A stretch of 35,212 bases of DNA from JAWXUD01 sp044432945 (GTDB lineage: Bacteria > Cyanobacteriota > Vampirovibrionia > Gastranaerophilales > Gastranaerophilaceae). The DNA is taken from assembly GCA_044432945.1 (NCBI GenBank), contig JAWXUD010000017.1, positions 1 through 35,212 of the forward strand, given 5' to 3'. The position numbers and the translations under genes were made by a program. The notes under the pieces are model-generated. The model was not told the DNA's origin. It saw only the letters and a list, made by a program, of their open reading frames with translations, and searched no databases. Shown in pieces: positions 30,577 through 35,212 of this stretch. Positions within the stretch are counted from its first letter, which is position 1; each line of letters begins with the position of its first letter.

Positions 30577-31725
30577 TTAATTAAACAAATACTCAAGTTT
30601 TTGTGACAACTCATCAACAATTTCGTTATAATCAACCGAAACTGGTGTAGGCTTTGATGTGTCAATCACATCTAAAAACACCTTTGCATTTTTAGGTTTT
30701 AAATCGTTCAAAAAGTATTGTGAAGTAGCCACATCAACCCTTGCTGGAACAATCAAGCCACCCTGAGAAAATTTTTCAATACTCTCACGAGAGGAAAGAT
30801 GTTCTATAAACTTTTGAGCAAGTTCAGGGTTTTTAGAAGATTTTGAAATAGCCCAACCAGAAGCGTCCATTGGCACAACGCTTCCTATAAAACCATGAGG
30901 GAAATTAACTATATCCCAATCAAACTCAGCTTCTTCACGATATTTTGGCACTATCCAACGTCCAGACAAATCCATCGCTAAGCGTTCTTGTAAAAACATT
31001 TGTGCCATTGTCAAACTAGCACTCTCGTTTTTCTCAGGTGCAACATGATATTTTTTACGTAAATTAGAATAAAATTCTAACCCCATGCGACTTTCTACAT
31101 CATCAATTATCAAGCTTGACAAATCATCAGACAAAATCCCACCGCCCATACTCATCAAATAAGGCAAATAAAACATCGCACTCTCATCAAAACTTATACC
31201 AAAAACCTCATCATCAGTTAAGGCAATAGCCTTATCTAAAAATTCCTCAAATGTCCAATCAGATTTTGGATAATCTATATTTTTTTTATCAAAAATATCC
31301 TTATTATAATAAATAACCAAATTCGAAATATCACGTGGGATTGCGTACAATTTGCCATTATAAGTCAAAGCCTCTAAAGCTTTTTCATAAAACCCATCAT
31401 CAACCTCAAGCTCACGCAACAGTCCTGCATTAGCATAAATTGGCAAATATAAATTATTCAAAAAAATCACATCAGCTGCCATATTAGATGCGAATAATAG
31501 GTGTATTTTTTGAAAATAATTTTGCGGTATATGTATAAATTCTATTTTCACATCAGGATTTTTGCTCTCAAAATCTGAAATTATTGGTTTTAAAATTTCT
31601 AATTCTGATTTTGACCCCCAACTAGAAAATTTCAACACTTTTCTCTGTTCAACACTCTGGCAACCTGAACAAAAAATCATAATTATACACAACAAGCCTA
31701 ATATTTTATTTAATATTTTTTTCAA
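30577..31725 (-). CDS. ABC-transporter solute-binding lipoprotein, family 1 (sugar type)
   Basis: 382 residues. The lipoprotein signal peptide ends in the lipobox FCSGC (Cys22). Sugar-binding family-1 features follow: LKFSSWGSKSELEILKPII, FESKNPDVKIEFIHIP, ADVIFLNNLYLPIYANAGLL (the DVIxxxNxYL pattern), YNGKLYAIPRDISNLVIYYN, then SGRWIVPKY and MDASGWAISKSSKNPELAQKFIEHL. The start is TTG at 31725, with only a weak GAGAG site. It lies 19 nt after the AMIN-like gene. No permease or ATPase gene is nearby, so it must use components elsewhere or serve another role. Confidence 0.9.
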   Translation of the reverse strand: MKKILNKILGLLCIIMIFCSGCQSVEQRKVLKFSSWGSKSELEILKPIISDFESKNPDVKIEFIHIPQNYFQKIHLLFASNMAADVIFLNNLYLPIYANAGLLRELEVDDGFYEKALEALTYNGKLYAIPRDISNLVIYYNKDIFDKKNIDYPKSDWTFEEFLDKAIALTDDEVFGISFDESAMFYLPYLMSMGGGILSDDLSSLIIDDVESRMGLEFYSNLRKKYHVAPEKNESASLTMAQMFLQERLAMDLSGRWIVPKYREEAEFDWDIVNFPHGFIGSVVPMDASGWAISKSSKNPELAQKFIEHLSSRESIEKFSQGGLIVPARVDVATSQYFLNDLKPKNAKVFLDVIDTSKPTPVSVDYNEIVDELSQKLEYLFN

Positions 31726-31744
31726 TACAGCTCTCTTTTAGCGT

Positions 31745-33676
31745 CTACAGTTCTAACAGAACACCCATTTTGTTGCCTCTAAGCCCAATCATAGACCTAA
31801 ATTCGCCAGCTTTTACCATAAACGTTCCGTCACTATCTGGAATTACGTGCATTTTTTCTACATCACTATCGAATTTTTTAAGCACACTAATTTCTTCACC
31901 AACTTGACCAATTAAAGCTGTTTTATTATCTAAAGTCACCAGATGTAAGTTTTTATTATCATCTATTTTATAGCTAGATTTTACAACAAGCCCATCAAGC
32001 AAACTTTCAGTATTTGCGACATTTGTATTATTTACAACGTTGGTAGTGCTTGCAACGTTCGTAGTGTTTTTAATATTAACAGAGCTAACATCACTCATCT
32101 TAATCGGATTTTTAACCATCATTGGAGTAGACATCAATTTTGTTTCATCTTTAATCTCTTTTTTCAAAGGTGGACTTTCTAAGCTTGAAAAATATTCATT
32201 CAACGAAGACATTGCATAAGGGCTAGATTTAATATTAGCAACGCTCATTCCAGCATCGTTCATGACCCTAGGGTTTGTATGCAACTTGAATTTATCCAAG
32301 TTGACATTCTCAATTTCAATACTTGGTTCAACAATTTCTATCTCATTTTCTTGTTCAGCCTGTTGCTTAACTTCTTCTTTTTTCATATCAAGCAATCTAT
32401 TTCTGTTAGTAACGCTCAATTCTTCATTCAAATCAAGGCGTTTTTCAAAAGATTTAAATTTGACATTTTTCAACAATTCATTTTTTATCTGATTTTCTTC
32501 TGCAAAATATTTAATATCTTTTTCAACAACTAAATTATCAACATCGCCAGAAGCCAGGTCTTTATCAGCTGCAACAAGTCTTTCTAGATTAGCACGATTT
32601 GCATCTATAGCCGAATTTTCAGCTGTATTTCCAATATGTTTTTTATATTTTTGTTGCCAATTATCTGTTTCATTAATCGGAACAGTATTTTTTCTTATGG
32701 TAGTATTTAAGAATTTTGGTTGGTTTTCTAAATTATTTTTAAATCTAAATGTATCATTTTTAGAATTTCTAATCAACGCTTTAAACACACTCCACAATAT
32801 AAATATAGCCAACAAAGGAATTATTGTTAAAAATATTTTCACCAATCCAGCTATCGGCAAGTTTTGTTTAATATCATTTAATTTAGCGAGAATATTATCT
32901 TTCAAACTAACAGATGCCACCTCAACAGTATTTATATCTGCTTCAACATCTTGCACAAAAACTTCATTACTCGGTTCTGTATCCTCGTTAACTGGAATAA
33001 TAGAATCTATTTGAGTTTCAGCAACCTCATTTTCTGTATTAACCTTTTGTAAATCAGAAAGCCATAGTTCCTGCAATATTTCACTTCTATCATAAGTTTT
33101 TTTCACATTAGAATTTGAGCTAACATTAGATTGAGCAACCTTATTAACTACAGATTTAGGAACGACTTTATTTTGAGTTACAGCAACCTCTTTTGGCAAA
33201 GGAACTAAATCTTCTTGAGAGTTCGAAATAATGTTAACTGGCTCATCAATTTTAGCTAATATATTTTCATATTGAACTTCAAACTCTTCGACTTTTTGTT
33301 TATTTTGAGCGTGTGCAGTAAGCACAATCGGCTTTTTAGAAATAACTGTTATTTTAGTATAATTCTGGTCAGCATCATTTATCGATTGAACATTAACATC
33401 AGACAAAATATCCTTCATACCATTGATTAAAGGTTTGATATAATTTGTATTTTCAACCTCAGGCAACAAAACAATGTATTTATTATCAGATTTTTTATTT
33501 ACAACAATTTCATCTGTATAAGGGTTTTTAGTCAATATATTCAAGTCTATTGAACTATCAGAAACTTTTTTCAAATCAACACTTATTAAATCATTTTGAC
33601 TAGCCAACGCTAACGAAAAACTCGTAGATATAACTGCTAACAACAATATAGAGCTTAGTTTATTAATCTTTTTCAC
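31745..33676 (-). CDS. Envelope protein with AMIN-like N-terminus and one transmembrane helix
   Basis: 643 residues. Start GTG at 33676 behind AGGACATT. Signal peptide 1-25 (LLLAVISTSFSLALA). Residues 30-130 are beta-rich and resemble an AMIN domain (ISVDLKKVSDSSIDLNILT, KYIVLLPEVENTNYI, YTKITVISKKPIVLTA). A low-complexity Asn/Val/Ser linker is followed by a membrane helix at about 283-303 (FLTIIPLLAIFILWSVFKAL). The long cytoplasmic half is charged and helical (about 390-470), then Asn/Thr-rich, and ends in a compact beta domain (about 565-643, LHLVTLDNKTALIGQVGEEI). No named homologue. It links the periplasm with the cytoplasm. Confidence 0.65.
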   Translation of the reverse strand: MKKINKLSSILLLAVISTSFSLALASQNDLISVDLKKVSDSSIDLNILTKNPYTDEIVVNKKSDNKYIVLLPEVENTNYIKPLINGMKDILSDVNVQSINDADQNYTKITVISKKPIVLTAHAQNKQKVEEFEVQYENILAKIDEPVNIISNSQEDLVPLPKEVAVTQNKVVPKSVVNKVAQSNVSSNSNVKKTYDRSEILQELWLSDLQKVNTENEVAETQIDSIIPVNEDTEPSNEVFVQDVEADINTVEVASVSLKDNILAKLNDIKQNLPIAGLVKIFLTIIPLLAIFILWSVFKALIRNSKNDTFRFKNNLENQPKFLNTTIRKNTVPINETDNWQQKYKKHIGNTAENSAIDANRANLERLVAADKDLASGDVDNLVVEKDIKYFAEENQIKNELLKNVKFKSFEKRLDLNEELSVTNRNRLLDMKKEEVKQQAEQENEIEIVEPSIEIENVNLDKFKLHTNPRVMNDAGMSVANIKSSPYAMSSLNEYFSSLESPPLKKEIKDETKLMSTPMMVKNPIKMSDVSSVNIKNTTNVASTTNVVNNTNVANTESLLDGLVVKSSYKIDDNKNLHLVTLDNKTALIGQVGEEISVLKKFDSDVEKMHVIPDSDGTFMVKAGEFRSMIGLRGNKMGVLLEL

Positions 33677-33745
33677 AATGTCCTACCGTAAATTTACTTC
33701 CACATAAATATATAATACACCTAGCAAAAAAAATTTGCCAGTTTG

Positions 33746-33774
33746 TTAATAAAAATTAAACTTTGTGTTACAAT
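33746..33774 (+). promoter_or_regulatory. era promoter
   Basis: TTAATA (33746-33751) and TACAAT (33769-33774) are spaced 17 nt, about 38 nt before the era ATG. Confidence 0.45.
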
Positions 33775-33811
33775 TCGTAAATATTACGATTTATTAAAAA
33801 AAGGAAAAATA

Positions 33812-34702
33812 ATGAAAAGCGGATTTACGGCAATAATAGGAAGACCAAATGTAGGCAAATCAACACTTTTGAATAAAGTTCTAGGTCAAAAAATTGTTAT
33901 TGCGACAGACAAAGCTCAAACAACACGTAAAAGAATTAAAGGGATTTACACAACCGAAGAAGGTCAAATTGTGTTCATTGATACTCCAGGGGTTCACAAA
34001 CCGCTTAACAAGCTTGGCGAATTCTTGTTAGATGAAGCCAAAATCGCAGTTCCTGATGCTGATTTGATATTATTTTTAGTAGACGGTTCAGAACCAGCTG
34101 GCAAGGGCGATAAATGGATTGCTCAAAACATTTTACAAACCAATTTGCCAGTGATAATCGTTATGAACAAAGTCGATAAGATTAAAAATATGAACAAAGT
34201 CGAAGAAAATTTACTTACTTATAAAGTTCTATTTGAAAAAAATTATCCAGTCGTGAGAATTTCTGCTCAAACTGGTCGAAACATTGACACACTAATGCGT
34301 AATATTTATAAATACTTACCAGAAGGCGAATTGCTTTACCCCGAAGATATCGTCACCGAAGAAACGATGAGAGATGTGGCTGAAGAAATGGTCCGTGAAA
34401 AAATATTGCTAAATACCTCTGATGAAATCCCCCATTCTGTTGCTGTAAAAGTTGAAAAATACGAAGAAACAGAAACTATTGATAGAATTTATGCCAAGAT
34501 TTTTTGCGAAACCAAAAGCCAAAAAGGGATTTTGATAGGTAAAGGCGGAAGCTTACTTAAAAAAATCGGTACGGAAGCAAGATTAGAACTAGAAAAAATA
34601 GTTGAGAAAAAAGTTTTCCTAAGCCTTGAAGTTAAAGTTGAAAAAGATTGGCGTAAAAAAGAAAAATCATTAAAAAGCTTTGGCTACGAAAACGAAAAAT
34701 AA
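33812..34702 (+). CDS. era: GTPase Era
   Basis: 296 residues. Era binds the 3' end of 16S rRNA and assists 30S maturation. G1 GRPNVGKS (10-17), G2 region TTRKRIKGIYT, G3 DTPG, G4 NKVD and G5 SAQ are all intact. The C-terminal KH domain carries GILIGKGGSLLKKIGTEAR (GxxG loop). An upstream ATT/ATG extension to 33743 is open, but ATG 33812 follows AAAAAAAGGAAAAATA and starts the family at KSGFTAIIGRPN. Confidence 0.97.
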   Translation: MKSGFTAIIGRPNVGKSTLLNKVLGQKIVIATDKAQTTRKRIKGIYTTEEGQIVFIDTPGVHKPLNKLGEFLLDEAKIAVPDADLILFLVDGSEPAGKGDKWIAQNILQTNLPVIIVMNKVDKIKNMNKVEENLLTYKVLFEKNYPVVRISAQTGRNIDTLMRNIYKYLPEGELLYPEDIVTEETMRDVAEEMVREKILLNTSDEIPHSVAVKVEKYEETETIDRIYAKIFCETKSQKGILIGKGGSLLKKIGTEARLELEKIVEKKVFLSLEVKVEKDWRKKEKSLKSFGYENEK

Positions 34703-34747
34703 AATATTATAAATTTCAAATAACAAACAAAATTTAATAATTAATGC

Positions 34748-34777
34748 AAATTCCCCCTGTTTTAAAGGGGGAATTTT
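34748..34777. terminator. Bidirectional terminator between era and the third pilin gene
   Basis: AAATTCCCCC (34748-34757) pairs with GGGGGAATTT (34767-34776). T and A runs on both sides serve the converging genes. Confidence 0.75.
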
Positions 34778-34799
34778 ACAATTGATACCTATTATGCTA

Positions 34800-35212
34800 C
34801 TATCTCACACAACGAGCATTGACAGCTGAATATGATTTCAAATTGTCTGTATAAGATGTAGCTTCAGTCGCACTACCGTCAACTATTGTTCTAGTCGAAC
34901 TAAAATATCTAGTATATGCCGTTACATCACTTGATGATTGATTTGACCAATAACGATGATAACCTGCACCACTACCATTATATGTCATTGATAATTCATT
35001 ACCTTTTGTCTCATTAAATGTAATTCCTGAAGTAATATTAGTAGTATCCCTAGGTGTGTAATCTAAATCATATAAATATTGTGTCAAATAAGCAAGTTCT
35101 GACAATGTAGGTAACGATTTGCCTGCATCGCTACATGCTTTCAAAGCACCTGCCCAGTAGTTAGTAGAACATTTTGTTCCCATATCATAGTTAGTGTCAC
35201 CTGGATAAACAG
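34800..35212 (-). CDS. Type IV prepilin-like protein, C-terminal part (runs off right edge)
   Basis: 137 codons to the edge without a stop. It matches the last part of the 9666-10916 product almost residue for residue: NYWAGALKACSDAGKSLPTL, SELAYLTQYLYDLDYTP, GNELSMTYNGSGAGYHRYW and terminal NARCVR, the DUF1566/Lcl-like domain. At the DNA level a stretch around GCTTTGAAAGCATGTAGCGA is identical to the other gene, which points to recent duplication or gene conversion. The N-terminal prepilin signal must lie outside the window. Confidence 0.85.
   Translation of the reverse strand, partial: VYPGDTNYDMGTKCSTNYWAGALKACSDAGKSLPTLSELAYLTQYLYDLDYTPRDTTNITSGITFNETKGNELSMTYNGSGAGYHRYWSNQSSSDVTAYTRYFSSTRTIVDGSATEATSYTDNLKSYSAVNARCVR

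Overview
The window is AT-rich, uses the standard bacterial code and encodes a diderm bacterium. Evidence for two membranes is an Omp85/BamA with three POTRA repeats, a Skp/OmpH chaperone and secreted lipoproteins. The combination of type IV prepilin-like proteins starting MTKxSAFTLAEVLITLG, a three-POTRA Omp85, an AMIN-like envelope protein and proteins beginning with an Asn-rich 'VNN...F(N)G' stretch most resembles gut non-photosynthetic cyanobacterial relatives (Vampirovibrionophyceae/'Melainabacteria', order Gastranaerophilales). That placement is from family resemblance, not from a search.

Layout. 1-1.6 kb: a prepilin-like gene cut by the left edge, whose 5' end is filled with a GC-richer dispersed repeat, then a second solo copy of the repeat. 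1.6-3.0 kb: an HTH regulator and a protein with a possible FliK-like C-terminus. 3.1-6.9 kb: grpE-dnaJ followed by overlapping genes for a secreted beta-propeller protein and an O-methyltransferase. 7.0-9.4 kb: rpmB, a coiled-coil HTH protein, recA and an HTH/zinc-ribbon protein. 9.4-10.9 kb: an HTH regulator divergent from a second prepilin gene, with an operator-like palindrome between them and another repeat copy inside the pilin 5' end. 11-13.3 kb: YihY-family membrane protein, nrnA and dciA. 13.4-17.3 kb: a secreted repeat protein, hisS, a degenerate nucleotidyltransferase, a small unknown protein and an Orn/Lys/Arg decarboxylase. 17.4-19.4 kb: dapF-rpsF-ssb-rpsR on the minus strand. 19.5-24.6 kb: lineage-specific proteins, three of which share an N-terminal motif; one of these is a divergent GH77 glucanotransferase. 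24.7-33.7 kb: a long minus-strand run with a soluble FlhA C-domain homologue, udp, skp, bamA, rsmI, an orphan solute-binding lipoprotein and an AMIN-like membrane protein. 33.8 kb to end: era and the 3' end of a third prepilin-like gene.

Most of the window is housekeeping. The parts that deserve attention are: (i) a modular repeat that sits in frame between the ribosome-binding site/ATG and the prepilin signal of two paralogous pilin genes, and in frame behind a third start; (ii) divergent HTH-pilin pairs, one with an operator/promoter arrangement; (iii) a free-standing FlhA cytoplasmic domain fused to a DUF4177-like domain, with no flagellar genes around it; (iv) several genes without a Shine-Dalgarno sequence whose -10 box lies 6-9 nt before the start codon, as expected for leaderless mRNAs; (v) the shared N-terminal motif of the 19.9-24.6 kb cluster. 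No tRNA, rRNA, CRISPR array, transposase or phage gene was seen.
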